Shown: one piece after another, positions 43,996-54,168 of the stretch | How positions within the stretch are numbered: the stretch's first letter is position 1 | Layout of the letters: every line of letters begins with the position of its first letter | Assembly (NCBI RefSeq): GCF_030269125.1 | Contig: NZ_BSSM01000027.1 | Span: 1-64,000, forward strand | DNA: 64,000 nt | Direction of reading: 5' to 3' | Origin: Streptomyces hygroscopicus subsp. hygroscopicus | Lineage (GTDB): Bacteria > Actinomycetota > Actinomycetes > Streptomycetales > Streptomycetaceae | Notes under the pieces: generated by a model | Told to the model about the DNA's origin: nothing | Seen by the model: the letters and a program-made list of their open reading frames with translations, nothing else | Database searches by the model: none | Made by a program: the position numbers and the translations under genes

Positions 43996-44562
43996 TCAGG
44001 CCGGAGCGCCCAGTTCCGCCCACACCGTCTTGCCGGGGCGGTCCGGGGCGCGCAGGACACCCCAGTCCAGGCACAGGCGCTGGACGATGAACATGCCGTG
44101 ACCGCCGGGGCGGCCGGCGCGGTGGGGGGTGCGGGGGGCCGGCTGGCCGGTGCCGCGGTCGGTGACCTCCAGGCGGATCACCTTGTTGTCGCAGGCGAGG
44201 GCGAGTTCGTCGGGTCCCTCGGCGTGCAGGCAGGCATTGGTGACGAGTTCGGAGACGACGAGCAGCACGTCCTCGGCGGCGGCCCGCTGGTCCGCGGTCG
44301 CGGCGGGCAGCCAGCCCCAGTCGTACAGCGCCTGCCGGGTGAAGTCGCGGGCGAGCGGGACGACGCCGCTGGCCCCCTGGAGGCCGAGTCGGCGGACCTG
44401 CCGGCCGCGTGCCGTCCCCGTGGCGTCCGCGGCGCCCGCGCCGACGCCGGCCGGCGCGTCCTCTCCCGAGGCATCGGACACCGCGGAGGCCCCGGGCGCC
44501 CCGGAAGCGCCGCTGGGCTCGTGGCCGCGGTCGCCCGGCGAGCAGGGCCGGGTGGTGCTCAT
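43996..44562 (-). CDS. prsI: Anti-sigma factor serine kinase (RsbW/PrsI-like)
   Basis: A 188-aa protein with a GHKL ATPase domain in residues ~60-185: N box LLVVSELVTNACLHAEG, then LEVTDRGTGQPAPRTPHRAG and PGGHGMFIVQRLCLDWGV. Such proteins bind a SigB-type sigma factor and phosphorylate an anti-anti-sigma partner. The first ~55 residues are Ala/Gly/Ser/Pro-rich and probably disordered. The STAS protein (44944) and sigma factor (45577) next to it complete a partner-switching set. The names prsI, arsI and sigI are by memory of S. coelicolor synteny. Confidence 0.78.
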   Translation of the reverse strand: MSTTRPCSPGDRGHEPSGASGAPGASAVSDASGEDAPAGVGAGAADATGTARGRQVRRLGLQGASGVVPLARDFTRQALYDWGWLPAATADQRAAAEDVLLVVSELVTNACLHAEGPDELALACDNKVIRLEVTDRGTGQPAPRTPHRAGRPGGHGMFIVQRLCLDWGVLRAPDRPGKTVWAELGAPA

Positions 44563-44943
44563 CAGCGCTTCACCTCACCGAATCACCAGTTCACGATTGA
44601 AAAGTCCGGCACTCTCCGGCACCGGCCGGTCCGTCCGCGCCGGCGCCGCCGCCCGCCGCACGTCCCGTCGTCCGCACATCCGCCCCGTCCACCCGCCCGT
44701 CGGCGCCCTGTCCGCGGTCGGCCCGTCCGGGCAGGTTCCTGCCCGTTCGGGACCGCCGCACACCCTCGGATCGCTCACACCCGGGGCCCGGCGACGCCGC
44801 CTCGGCGGCGGAGGGTCGTCCGCATGTCTCCTGCCCGACCCGGGCGCCGGGACACCCCCGTCTTCCACGGGAAGCCCGGCCCCGCGGTCCGGGACGGGAA
44901 GAGCGAGGGAGCCGCTCCGCACCCGGCCGCGCCGATCGCGGGC
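44563..44943. other. Intergenic region between arsI-like and prsI-like genes
   Basis: A 381-base gap between two genes on the same strand, longer than expected inside an operon. The 44570-44610 part, just before the prsI-like start, is A+T-richer and may contain its own promoter. A 115-codon frame (44575-44922, minus) is low complexity and rejected. No clear -35/-10 pair found. Confidence 0.35.
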
Positions 44944-45330
44944 TCAGCCGGTGCCGTCACCCTCCCCCGCCAGGGCGTCCGCCACGGAGTCGTGGACGGT
45001 GAAGACCGCCTCGGCCCCGGTGATCTCGAACACGCGGGCGACCACGGGCTGCATTCCCGCGAGATGGACGCCGCCACCGGCGGCCTCCGCCTTCAAACGG
45101 GCTCCGAGCAGGACGTTCAGCCCCGTGGAGTCACAGAACTCCAGGCGCGAGCAGTCCACCACGAGCCGCGAGAAGCCCTTGCCCAGGAGATCGTCGAGGG
45201 GCTCGCGCAACAGATCGGCGGTGTGGTGGTCGAGTTCGCCCGCCGGTGTGACCACCGCGCTGGAGCCCTCTTCACGCACCTCCACCAGAAGCCGGCCCGA
45301 CTGTGCGCTGCCGACCATCCCGTGGTCCAT
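44944..45330 (-). CDS. arsI: Anti-anti-sigma factor (STAS domain, ArsI-like)
   Basis: A 128-aa STAS-domain protein. VREEGSSAVVTPAGELDHHT is the first strand-loop, and LVVDCSRLEFCDSTGLNVLL contains the conserved Asp-Ser pair; the Ser is the residue phosphorylated by the anti-sigma kinase. Unphosphorylated, it should sequester the kinase and free the sigma factor. The ATG at 45330 fits the domain boundaries; the frame is open further upstream but runs into the sigma gene's promoter. It is divergent from the sigma gene. Confidence 0.83.
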   Translation of the reverse strand: MDHGMVGSAQSGRLLVEVREEGSSAVVTPAGELDHHTADLLREPLDDLLGKGFSRLVVDCSRLEFCDSTGLNVLLGARLKAEAAGGGVHLAGMQPVVARVFEITGAEAVFTVHDSVADALAGEGDGTG

Positions 45331-45443
45331 GCCGTCTCTCTCCCGAGGTCGTGGCCGCTGATGCCCTCGAACATTACGCCTTCCCCACGCACTCCGACAC
45401 CCGAACAAGCGCACATAATCGGACATAGGCGAACAGAACGCAC

Positions 45444-45473
45444 TTGCGATCGCTCCGGCAAAGCCGATAGGGC
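45444..45473 (+). promoter_or_regulatory. sigI: Possible promoter of the sigma factor gene
   Basis: TTGCGA (45444-45449) is followed after 18 bases by TAGGGC (45468-45473), an acceptable housekeeping-type pair about 100 nt before the sigma factor ATG. A SigB-type autoregulatory element (GTTT...GGGTA) was sought and not seen. Confidence 0.3.
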
Positions 45474-45576
45474 TAGGAGGGACACCTACTTCTACACGCC
45501 GGCTTTGGAGGCGCCGCACTCCGTAGTGCACCTGATGGCTTCGGCAGCCGTATGCCGAGAACGATGGAGGACACCC

Positions 45577-46473
45577 ATGTCACCCCGGCTCGACGCCTCG
45601 TCCACCCCGACCGCGACGTCGACACCCCCACCGGAACAACTGGATCATCCCATCGATCTCCACGACCCCTTCGAGGGACTCCCGGAGATCCCCCCGTACG
45701 ACGAGATCGGCCCCGTCGACGCGCGGGCCCTGTCCAAGACCCTCTTCGAGCGCCTCGAGGTGCTGGAGGAAGGGACGCACGACTACGCGTACGTGCGCAA
45801 CACCCTCGTCGAGCTGAACCTCGCGCTCGTCAAGTTCGCCGCCTCCCGCTTCCGCTCGCGCAGCGAGCCGATGGAGGACATCATCCAGGTCGGCACCATC
45901 GGCCTGATCAAGGCGATCGACCGTTTCGAGCTGGCCCGCGGCGTCGAGTTCCCCACTTTCGCGATGCCGACCATCATCGGCGAGATCAAGCGCTTCTTCC
46001 GTGACACCTCCTGGTCCGTGCGCGTACCGCGCCGGCTGCAGGAGCTGCGCCTGGACCTGGCCAAGGCCGGGGACGAGCTGGCCCAGCAGCTGGACCGCGC
46101 GCCGACGGTGACGGAGCTGGCCGAGCGCCTCGGCATCTCGGACGACGAGGTCGTCGAGGGCATGGCCGCCTCGAACGCCTACACCGCCTCCTCGCTGGAC
46201 GCCCAGCCCGAGGAGGACGAGACCGAGGGCGCGCTCGCGGACCGCATCGGCTACGAGGACCACGGGATCGAGGGCATCGAGTACATCGAGTCCCTCAAGC
46301 CCCTGATCGCCGGGCTGCCCCAGCGCGACCGGAAGATCCTCTCCCTGCGCTTCGTGGCCAACATGACCCAGTCGGAGATCGGCGAGGAACTCGGCATCTC
46401 CCAGATGCACGTGTCCCGCCTGCTGTCCCGCACGCTGGTACGCCTGCGCAAGGGACTCACGGTGGAGGAATGA
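45577..46473 (+). CDS. sigI: RNA polymerase sigma factor, SigB/SigF/SigI type
   Basis: A 298-aa group 3 sigma factor. After a ~45-residue Pro/Thr-rich N-terminus come region 2 (VELNLALVKFAASRFRSRSE, EDIIQVGTIGLIKAIDRFEL and FPTFAMPTIIGEIKRFFRDT), region 3 (WSVRVPRRLQELRLDLAKAG) and region 4 (LPQRDRKILSLRFVANMTQS and EIGEELGISQMHVSRLLSRT). GGAGG lies 6 nt before the ATG. The SigI label comes from position next to PrsI/ArsI-like genes; in S. coelicolor SigI responds to osmotic stress. A large open frame extends upstream through the region but is a shadow of the opposite strand. Confidence 0.85.
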   Translation: MSPRLDASSTPTATSTPPPEQLDHPIDLHDPFEGLPEIPPYDEIGPVDARALSKTLFERLEVLEEGTHDYAYVRNTLVELNLALVKFAASRFRSRSEPMEDIIQVGTIGLIKAIDRFELARGVEFPTFAMPTIIGEIKRFFRDTSWSVRVPRRLQELRLDLAKAGDELAQQLDRAPTVTELAERLGISDDEVVEGMAASNAYTASSLDAQPEEDETEGALADRIGYEDHGIEGIEYIESLKPLIAGLPQRDRKILSLRFVANMTQSEIGEELGISQMHVSRLLSRTLVRLRKGLTVEE

Positions 46474-46515
46474 CTCCCGGGACGACCGTCCCCCTCCGTC
46501 CCCCCACGCACCGCG

Positions 46516-46548
46516 GAAGCGGCCCGGATTCCTCGTCCGGGCCGCTTC
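46516..46548. terminator. Bidirectional terminator between sigI and hutI
   Basis: GAAGCGGCCCGGA (46516-46528) pairs with TCCGGGCCGCTTC (46536-46548) over seven bases. It lies between the convergent sigma factor and hutI genes. Confidence 0.8.
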
Positions 46549-46579
46549 GGCGTGTGCGCGCCCTGCCGGGCCGCCCTGC

Positions 46580-47755
46580 TCACACCACGCGCACGCCGCT
46601 CCGCCACACCCCGCGGACCAGGGGCACGCCCGGCCGGTAGGCGAGGTGGACGTGGCTCGGGGCGTCGAGGAGGGTCAGGTCGGCGCGGGCGCCGGGGACG
46701 AGGCGGCCGATGTCGGTGCGGCGCAGGGCCGCGGCACCGCCCGCCGTGGCGGACCAGACGGCCTCGTCGGGCGTCATGCCCATGTCGCGCACGGCCAGGG
46801 CGATGCAGAAGGGCACGGAGGACGTGAAGGACGAGCCCGGGTTGCAGTCCGTGGACAGGGCGACGGTGACACCCGCGTCCAGCAGCCGGCGGGCGTCCGG
46901 CCACTCGGCGCGGGTGGAGAACTCGGCGCCGGGCAGCAGCGTGGCGACCGTGTCACCGTCGGCCAGGGCGTCGACGTCGGCGTCCGTGAGGTGGGTGCAG
47001 TGGTCGGCGCTGGCCGCGTCCAGCTCCACGGCCAGCCGCACGCCGGGGCCGTAGGAGAGCTGGTTGGCGTGGATGCGCGGGTGCAGGCCCTTCGCCCTGC
47101 CCGCGGTGAGGATGGCGCGGGCCTGGTCGCCGTCGAAGGCGCCCTTCTCGCAGAACACGTCGATCCAGCGGGCGTGCGGGGCGCAGGCGTCCAGCATCTC
47201 GCCGGTGACCAGGGCGACGTAGGCCGCCGGGTCGTCGGCGTAGTCGGGGGAGACGATGTGCGCGCCGAGGTACGTCACCTCGTCGGTGTGCCTGGCCGCG
47301 ATGCGCAGCGCGCGGGCCTCGTCCTCGACGGTCAGGCCGTAGCCCGACTTGGTCTCGAAGGTGGTCGTGCCCTGGCGCAGCGCCTCGGCCAGGTAGCGGG
47401 TGAGGTTGGCCTCCAGTTCCGCGTCGCTCGCGGCGCGGGTGGCGGCGACGGTGGTGCGGATGCCGCCCGCGGAGTAGGAGCGGCCGGACATCCGGGCGTT
47501 GAACTCCTGGGTGCGGTCCCCGGCGAAGACCAGGTGGGAGTGGGAGTCCACGAACCCCGGCAGCACCGCCCGGCCGCCCGCGTCGACCCGGTTGTCGGTG
47601 GCGGGTGCCCTGCTCGACTCACCGGTCCACGCGACGCGGTCGCCCTCGATGACGACGGCCGCGTCCCGGATCAGGCCGAGCGGGGAGGCGTCGCCGAGAG
47701 AGGGGTCGTTGGTGACCAGTGCGGCGATGTCGGTGATGACGGTGCTGCTGCTCAT
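46580..47755 (-). CDS. hutI: Imidazolonepropionase
   Basis: A 391-aa metal-dependent amidohydrolase that opens imidazolone-5-propionate to N-formimino-L-glutamate in histidine breakdown. Motifs: VLPGFVDSHSHLVFAGDRTQ (HxH metal site), FNARMSGRSYSAGGIRTTV, then HADQ-type loop as HPRIHANQLSYGPG and ALSTDCNPGSSFTSSVPF with the metal Asp. The start ATG at 47755 is 25 nt downstream of the hutF stop, so it is the last gene of the hutU-M20-hutF-hutI operon. Confidence 0.94.
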   Translation of the reverse strand: MSSSTVITDIAALVTNDPSLGDASPLGLIRDAAVVIEGDRVAWTGESSRAPATDNRVDAGGRAVLPGFVDSHSHLVFAGDRTQEFNARMSGRSYSAGGIRTTVAATRAASDAELEANLTRYLAEALRQGTTTFETKSGYGLTVEDEARALRIAARHTDEVTYLGAHIVSPDYADDPAAYVALVTGEMLDACAPHARWIDVFCEKGAFDGDQARAILTAGRAKGLHPRIHANQLSYGPGVRLAVELDAASADHCTHLTDADVDALADGDTVATLLPGAEFSTRAEWPDARRLLDAGVTVALSTDCNPGSSFTSSVPFCIALAVRDMGMTPDEAVWSATAGGAAALRRTDIGRLVPGARADLTLLDAPSHVHLAYRPGVPLVRGVWRSGVRVV

Positions 47756-47780
47756 GGTGTCCTCGTGGGGGCGATCGGGG

Positions 47781-49115
47781 TCAGCGCAGGGCTTCGACGG
47801 CCGCGGCCAGCGCGCGGGGCACGTCCGGTACGAGCGTGTGCGCGCCGTCGCGCACGATCCGCCGGCCGCCCACGACCGTATGCCGTACGTCGGCCGCCCC
47901 CGCCGCGAACACGGCCGTCTCGGCGCCCAGCCGGGGCTCCGGGCCCGCGGTCCTGACCGAGTCCAGGGCGATCGTCGTCAGGTCGGCGAGCGCGCCCGGC
48001 TCGATCCGGCCGGCCTCGTCCCAGCCGAGGGCGGCGTGGCCGTCGGCGGTGGCGGCCCGCAGCAGGGCGGCGGCCGTCCAGTGGCCCCGGGTGCGGGTGC
48101 GCAGCCGCTCGTTCAGCTCCATCGCGCGCGCCTCTTCGAGCAGGTCGATGACGGCGTGGCTGTCGGAGCCGAGGGAGAGCGGGGAGCCCGCCCGCTGGAG
48201 GGCGGCGGCCGGGCCGATGCCGTCGGCGAGGTCGCGTTCGGTGGTCGGGCACATGCAGGTGCCGGTGCGCGACCCGCCGAGCAGGGCGATGTCCTCGTCG
48301 GTGAGGTGGGTGTTGTGCACCCCGGTGGTGCGCGGCCCGAGGACGCCGTGGTCGGCGAGCAGCCGGGCGGGGGTGCGGCCGTGCGCGGCGAGGCAGGCGT
48401 CGTTCTCGGCGGTCTGCTCCGACAGGTGCACGTGCAGCGGGGCCCGCCGCTCCTCGGCCCAGTGGGCCACGGTCGCCAGCTGGTCGGCGGGCACGGCCCG
48501 TACGGAGTGGATCGCCGCCCCGATCCGCGCGTGATCCCGTTCCTTGAGCGCCGCGCAGCGTTCGGCCCATGCCTCCGCGCTGCCGTCGGAGAAGCGGAGC
48601 TGGTGGGTGTCGGGGGCCCGCCCGAAACCGGCCGAGAGGTAGCAGGTGTCGAGGAGGGTGATCCGGATGCCGGCCTCGGCGGCGGCCGCGATCAGTGCCT
48701 CGCCCATGGCGTTGGGGTCGGCGTAGGGGGTGCCGCCGTGGGCGTGGTGCACGTAGTGGAACTCGCCCACACAGGTGATGCCGGCCAGCGCCATCTCGGC
48801 GTACACCGCGCGGGCGAGCGCGTGGTACGTGTCCGGGGTCAGCCGGTCGGCGACGGAGTACATCACCTCGCGCCAGGTCCAGAAGGTGCCGGAGCCGATC
48901 TGGACGGTGCCGCGCAGCGCCCGGTGGAAGGCGTGGCTGTGGGCGTTCGCCAGTCCGGGCAGGGTGAGGCCGCGCAGCACCTCGGCGCCGGGCGGCGGGA
49001 CGGACGCCCCGGTGCGCACGGCACCGATCCGCCCGTCCCCGGTCTCGACCAGCACCCCCGGCTCGACGCGGTCGCCGAGCCAGGCGTGCTCCAACCAGTA
49101 GGTCGCCTTGGTCAC
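47781..49115 (-). CDS. hutF: Formimidoylglutamate deiminase
   Basis: A 444-aa amidohydrolase-superfamily enzyme converting N-formimino-L-glutamate to N-formyl-L-glutamate and ammonia. GLANAHSHAFHRALRG gives the HxH metal site, VGEFHYVHHAHGGTPYADPN and LHVHLSEQTAENDACLAAHG the substrate and metal loops, and PLSLGSDSHAVIDLLEEARA the metal Asp. The GTG at 49115 overlaps the upstream M20 stop by four bases. Its presence, rather than a formiminoglutamase, means histidine degradation here goes through N-formylglutamate and needs a deformylase. Confidence 0.92.
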   Translation of the reverse strand: MTKATYWLEHAWLGDRVEPGVLVETGDGRIGAVRTGASVPPPGAEVLRGLTLPGLANAHSHAFHRALRGTVQIGSGTFWTWREVMYSVADRLTPDTYHALARAVYAEMALAGITCVGEFHYVHHAHGGTPYADPNAMGEALIAAAAEAGIRITLLDTCYLSAGFGRAPDTHQLRFSDGSAEAWAERCAALKERDHARIGAAIHSVRAVPADQLATVAHWAEERRAPLHVHLSEQTAENDACLAAHGRTPARLLADHGVLGPRTTGVHNTHLTDEDIALLGGSRTGTCMCPTTERDLADGIGPAAALQRAGSPLSLGSDSHAVIDLLEEARAMELNERLRTRTRGHWTAAALLRAATADGHAALGWDEAGRIEPGALADLTTIALDSVRTAGPEPRLGAETAVFAAGAADVRHTVVGGRRIVRDGAHTLVPDVPRALAAAVEALR

Positions 49116-50403
49116 CTGCAGGCCAGCCCTTCCAGTACGTCGGCGAGCGCGCACACCCCGGCCACGCAGTCGTCCTCGGCCGCGAACTCGGCCGGGGAGT
49201 GCGAGACACCGGTGGGGTTGCGCACGAACAGCATGGCGGTGGGGATGCTCCCCGAGAGGATCCCGGCGTCGTGTCCGGCGCCGGTGCCGAGGACGGGCAC
49301 CGTCAGGCCGGTGTCCCGGCCCAGGATGCGGCCGAGTTCGTCGCGCAGCGCGTGGTCGAACTCCACGACGGGGGTGAAGGACTCCCGTACGACGTCCAGG
49401 TCCACGCCGTGCGCGTCCGCGTACTCCCGGGCCGCCTTCTCGATGCCGCCGACCACCGTGTCCAGGGTCTCCTGGTCGGCGGCGCGGGAGTCGAGCCAGC
49501 CGCGCACCCGCGAGGGGATCGCGTTGACGCCGCCCGGGTCCACCGCGATCTTGCCGAAGGTGGCGACGGCACCGGCGAGTTCGGCCTCCCGGCGGGCGGC
49601 GAGCACGGTCTCCGCGTACGACAGCATCGGGTCGTGGCGGTCGGCCAGACGGGTGGTGCCGGCGTGGTTGGCCTCGCCCCGGAAGTCGAACCGCCAGCGC
49701 CCGTGCGGCCAGATGGCGCTGGCGACGCCGACCCGGTCGCCGGACAGGTCCAGGGCGCGGCCCTGTTCGACGTGCAGTTCGACGAAGGCGCCGATCCGGG
49801 CCAGCCGTTCGGGGTCGGGCCCGATGGCCTCGGGGTCGTACCCGGCGGCCTCCATGGCCCGGGGCAGGGTGATCCCGTCCCCGTCGGTGAGCCGGTGCGC
49901 GTCCTCGACCGTCAGCGCGCCCGAGGTCAGCCGCGAGCCGACGCAGGCGAGCCCGAACCGGGCCCCTTCCTCGTCGCCGAAGTTGACGATGGCGAGGGGC
50001 CGGGTGAACCGGGCCCCCTTGCGGAGCAGTTCGTCGAGCGCGGCGAAGGAGGACACCACCCCGAGGGGCCCGTCGAAGGCCCCGCCGTCCGGCACGGAGT
50101 CCAGGTGCGACCCGGTGACCACGGCGTCCCCGGCGGCCGGGTCCCCGAGCCAGGCCCACTGGTTCCCGTTCCGGTCGACCTCGTAGGCCAGCCCGCGCCC
50201 CTCGGCCTGCTGCCTGAACCAGGCCCGGCACTCGGCGTCGGGCCCGGTCCAGGCGTAGCGCCGGTACCCACCGGAGCCGGCGTCGCGGCCGACGGGGAGC
50301 AGCTCGGCCCACATCTCGTGGAAGGAGGAACCGCTCGCGACGCCGGGGCCGCCCGGCCGCGGGCGGGCGTTCCGCAGGGCGGTTCGCCCGCCCCGGTCCT
50401 GAC

Positions 50404-50407
<4 letters not shown>
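49112..50407 (-). CDS. M20-family amidohydrolase (allantoate amidohydrolase type)
   Basis: A 431-aa zinc hydrolase of the allantoate/ureidoglycolate/N-carbamoyl amino acid amidohydrolase group. The zinc motifs are VTGSHLDSVPDGGAFDGPLG, IVNFGDEEGARFGLACVGS, HVEQGRALDLSGDRVGV and GTGAGHDAGILSG; the dimer-domain REANHAGTTR-type block reads RGEANHAGTTRLADRHDPML. Annotation by similarity gives allantoate amidohydrolase, but its GTG overlaps hutU's stop and its stop overlaps hutF's start, so it may instead deformylate N-formylglutamate, the missing step of the operon. This reassignment is inference. Confidence 0.85.
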
Positions 50408-52068
<1,661 letters not shown>

Positions 52069-52092
52069 CGTCTGCCTCCTGCTGTTGCTACG

Positions 52093-52130
52093 TCTATTCA
52101 CATCCTGACTTCCTGAATAGAACTAGTCAA
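52093..52130 (-). promoter_or_regulatory. hutU: hutU promoter with overlapping operator-like inverted repeat
   Basis: On the minus strand TTGACT (52130-52125) and CAGGAT (52107-52102) are 17 bases apart; transcription would start near 52095, giving a ~27-nt leader. A perfect 8-bp inverted repeat, TCTATTCA (52093-52100) and TGAATAGA (52114-52121), spaced 13 bases, places one arm in the promoter spacer and the other over the -10/+1 region. Arm centres are 21 bp apart, i.e. on the same DNA face. This is the arrangement expected of a repressor operator. Confidence 0.62.
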
Positions 52131-52206
52131 TACACCGGGGCGGCCCCGTCCGCGCGTCCCGGGTGTTTGGCTGGAAGCAGCCAGCCGCCGACAGGAGGGA
52201 AGCGCT

Positions 52207-53604
52207 GTGGACCACGATGTCGAGGCCGAGGCGAGGGAGCGCGCCGCGCGCCGGGACGAGGCGGTGCGCGCCGCCGTGGAGCAGGGCCTGCTGGGCCCCG
52301 ACGCGGCCGTGGTGGGGCTGCTCGACGTGCGGGGCATCCGGGAGTCGGCGGCGGCGCTGCGGACGGCGTTCGAGGCGGTGCTCGCGCCCGGCACCCCGGT
52401 GCTGCACGCGTTCGCGGTGAAGGCGACCCCGCTGGTGCCGGTGCTGCGGCTGCTGCACGAGGAGGGCGTCGGCGCCGAGGTGGCGAGCCCCGGCGAGCTG
52501 GCACTGGCGCGCGCGGCCGGCGTGCCGGCGGCGCGGACCGTGCTGGACTCGCCCGCCAAGACCCCGGCGGAGCTGCGCGAGGCGCTGGCACTGGGCATCG
52601 CCGTGAACGCCGACAACCCGCAGGAGCTGGACCGCCTGGACGCCCTGGTCCCCGCCCGCGGCGCGGGGGGCGCGACCGCCGCGCCCCTCCGGTCCCCGCT
52701 CGGCATCCGGGTCAACCCGCAGATCGGCGCCGGCAGCATCGGGGCGACGTCGACGGCGACCGAGACCTCGAAGTTCGGGGTGGCGCTGCGCGACGAGGGG
52801 GCCCGCGAGTGGGTCGTACGGGCGTACACGGAGCGGCCGTGGCTGACCCGGCTGCACGCGCACACCGGCTCGCAGGGCATTCCGCTGCCGCTGCTGGCAC
52901 GGGGCGTGGCGGAGACGTTCGCGCTGGCGGAGGAGATCAACGCGCGGGTGGGGCGGCGGCAGGTCGACACGCTCGACATCGGCGGCGGGCTGCCGGTGAA
53001 CTTCGCGGGGGAGGCGACGGCGCCGACCTACGCGCGGTACGCGCGGCTGCTGGCCGAGCAGGTGCCGGGGCTGCGCGCGGGGCGGTACGGGCTGGTGACC
53101 GAGTTCGGACGGTCGCTGCTGGCGAAGCACGGCACGGTGGTGGCGCGGGTGGAGTACGCCAAGCGCTCGGGCGGGCGGCGGATCGCGGTGACGCACGCGG
53201 GGGTGCAGGTGGCGACGCGGACCGTGTACGCGCCGGGGGCGTGGCCGCTGCGGATCGCCGCGTACGACGGGGAGGGGCGGCCCAAGCCGGGTCCCGAGGT
53301 GGTGCAGGACGTGGCGGGCCCCGCCTGCTTCTCGGGCGACCTGCTCGCCGAGGGGCGGGCGCTGCCCGCACTGGAGCAGGGGGACTACGCGGCGGCGCTG
53401 GACACGGGCGCGTACTACTTCGCGCACCACTACGCCTACAACTCCCTCGCCCGCCCCGGGATCCACGGCTTCGGGCCGGACGGCGCGGGAGGCGTCGCCT
53501 TCGCCACGGTACGGGAGCCCCAGACGGTCGCGGAGGTGGTGGCGGAGTCCGGGGGCGCGCACGCGTCGGCGCTCACCGCCCTGTGTACACCCGGGAGCCG
53601 TTGA
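52207..53604 (+). CDS. PLP-dependent decarboxylase-like protein (DAP/ornithine decarboxylase fold type III)
   Basis: A 465-aa alanine-racemase-fold PLP enzyme. HAFAVKATPLVPVLRLLHEE contains the PLP lysine (Lys72), GVGAEVASPGELALARAAGV and RVNPQIGAGSIGATSTATET, then KFGVAL, form the barrel, GGGLPVNFAGEATAPTYARY is the phosphate loop, and PACFSGDLLAEGRALP gives the Cys/Asp of the partner subunit's active site. These match diaminopimelate/arginine/ornithine decarboxylase relatives, but the substrate cannot be fixed. AGGAGG precedes the GTG start. It is divergent from hutU, sharing 138 nt of regulatory region. Confidence 0.85.
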   Translation: MDHDVEAEARERAARRDEAVRAAVEQGLLGPDAAVVGLLDVRGIRESAAALRTAFEAVLAPGTPVLHAFAVKATPLVPVLRLLHEEGVGAEVASPGELALARAAGVPAARTVLDSPAKTPAELREALALGIAVNADNPQELDRLDALVPARGAGGATAAPLRSPLGIRVNPQIGAGSIGATSTATETSKFGVALRDEGAREWVVRAYTERPWLTRLHAHTGSQGIPLPLLARGVAETFALAEEINARVGRRQVDTLDIGGGLPVNFAGEATAPTYARYARLLAEQVPGLRAGRYGLVTEFGRSLLAKHGTVVARVEYAKRSGGRRIAVTHAGVQVATRTVYAPGAWPLRIAAYDGEGRPKPGPEVVQDVAGPACFSGDLLAEGRALPALEQGDYAAALDTGAYYFAHHYAYNSLARPGIHGFGPDGAGGVAFATVREPQTVAEVVAESGGAHASALTALCTPGSR

Positions 53605-53784
53605 CGCGCCCCCGGTTCACTCGGACAAATGGATCAACTCCGGTGGCTCACAGGCCAGTTGGGCAACACTAGTACGCCGTAAGCATGTTCCACTGGAAAA
53701 TGCCGAACAGCTCACCCCTCTCCCGCACGTTGCGTAGTGTCGGGGTCACTCATCCGGAGTCCCAGGCGGGAGGGGAGCCACGCG

Positions 53785-54168
53785 GTGCCCGGAATCGACG
53801 AGTGCCTGCTGGAAGCGATGCGATTGCCCGGTGCCCGGGGTGCCGCGCTGGTGGACTGGACGAGCGGCCTCGCGCTCGGCACGGTCGGGGAGGCCCCCGG
53901 CGGCGATCACGAGACGGCCGCCGCCGAGGCCGCCGAGCTGGCCCGGCTGGCCGCGGAGCACGGCACGTTCACGGCCCGGGGGGCGGACCGCCCGCCGGTG
54001 GAGGACGTGATCGTGACCAACGCGGACAGCTACCACCTGCTGCGGTTCGTGGACACGTCCTTCGACAGCAGCGTGTTCCTGCACCTGTGGCTGGGCCGCG
54101 AGGAGGGCAACCTCGCGCTCGCCCGCATACGGCTCGGCGAGATGGCCGCCCGCCTGGTGCTGGGATGA
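53785..54168 (+). CDS. Roadblock/LC7-like protein 1
   Basis: A 127-aa small protein with the profile of a roadblock/LC7 (MglB-like) domain: ECLLEAMRLPGARGAALVDW, TSGLALGTVGEAPGGDHETA, then VEDVIVTNADSYHLLRFVDT and FLHLWLGREEGNLALARIRL. It shares the ALVD[W/Y]TSG[L/M]ALGT block with the third roadblock gene (55893). The GTG at 53785 has GGAGGGG upstream. Its stop overlaps the next gene's ATG. Roadblock proteins dimerise and regulate small Ras-like GTPases; no GTPase is nearby. Confidence 0.78.
   Translation: MPGIDECLLEAMRLPGARGAALVDWTSGLALGTVGEAPGGDHETAAAEAAELARLAAEHGTFTARGADRPPVEDVIVTNADSYHLLRFVDTSFDSSVFLHLWLGREEGNLALARIRLGEMAARLVLG

Noticed and set aside
44575..44922. A 115-codon minus-strand gene between the STAS and kinase genes
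   Set aside because: Low-complexity Arg/Pro/Gly composition and no ribosome binding site; more likely promoter or leader DNA.
43885..45576. Extension of the sigma factor gene upstream
   Set aside because: The frame is open but antisense to the kinase and STAS genes; the ATG at 45577 has a strong ribosome binding site and the family starts there.
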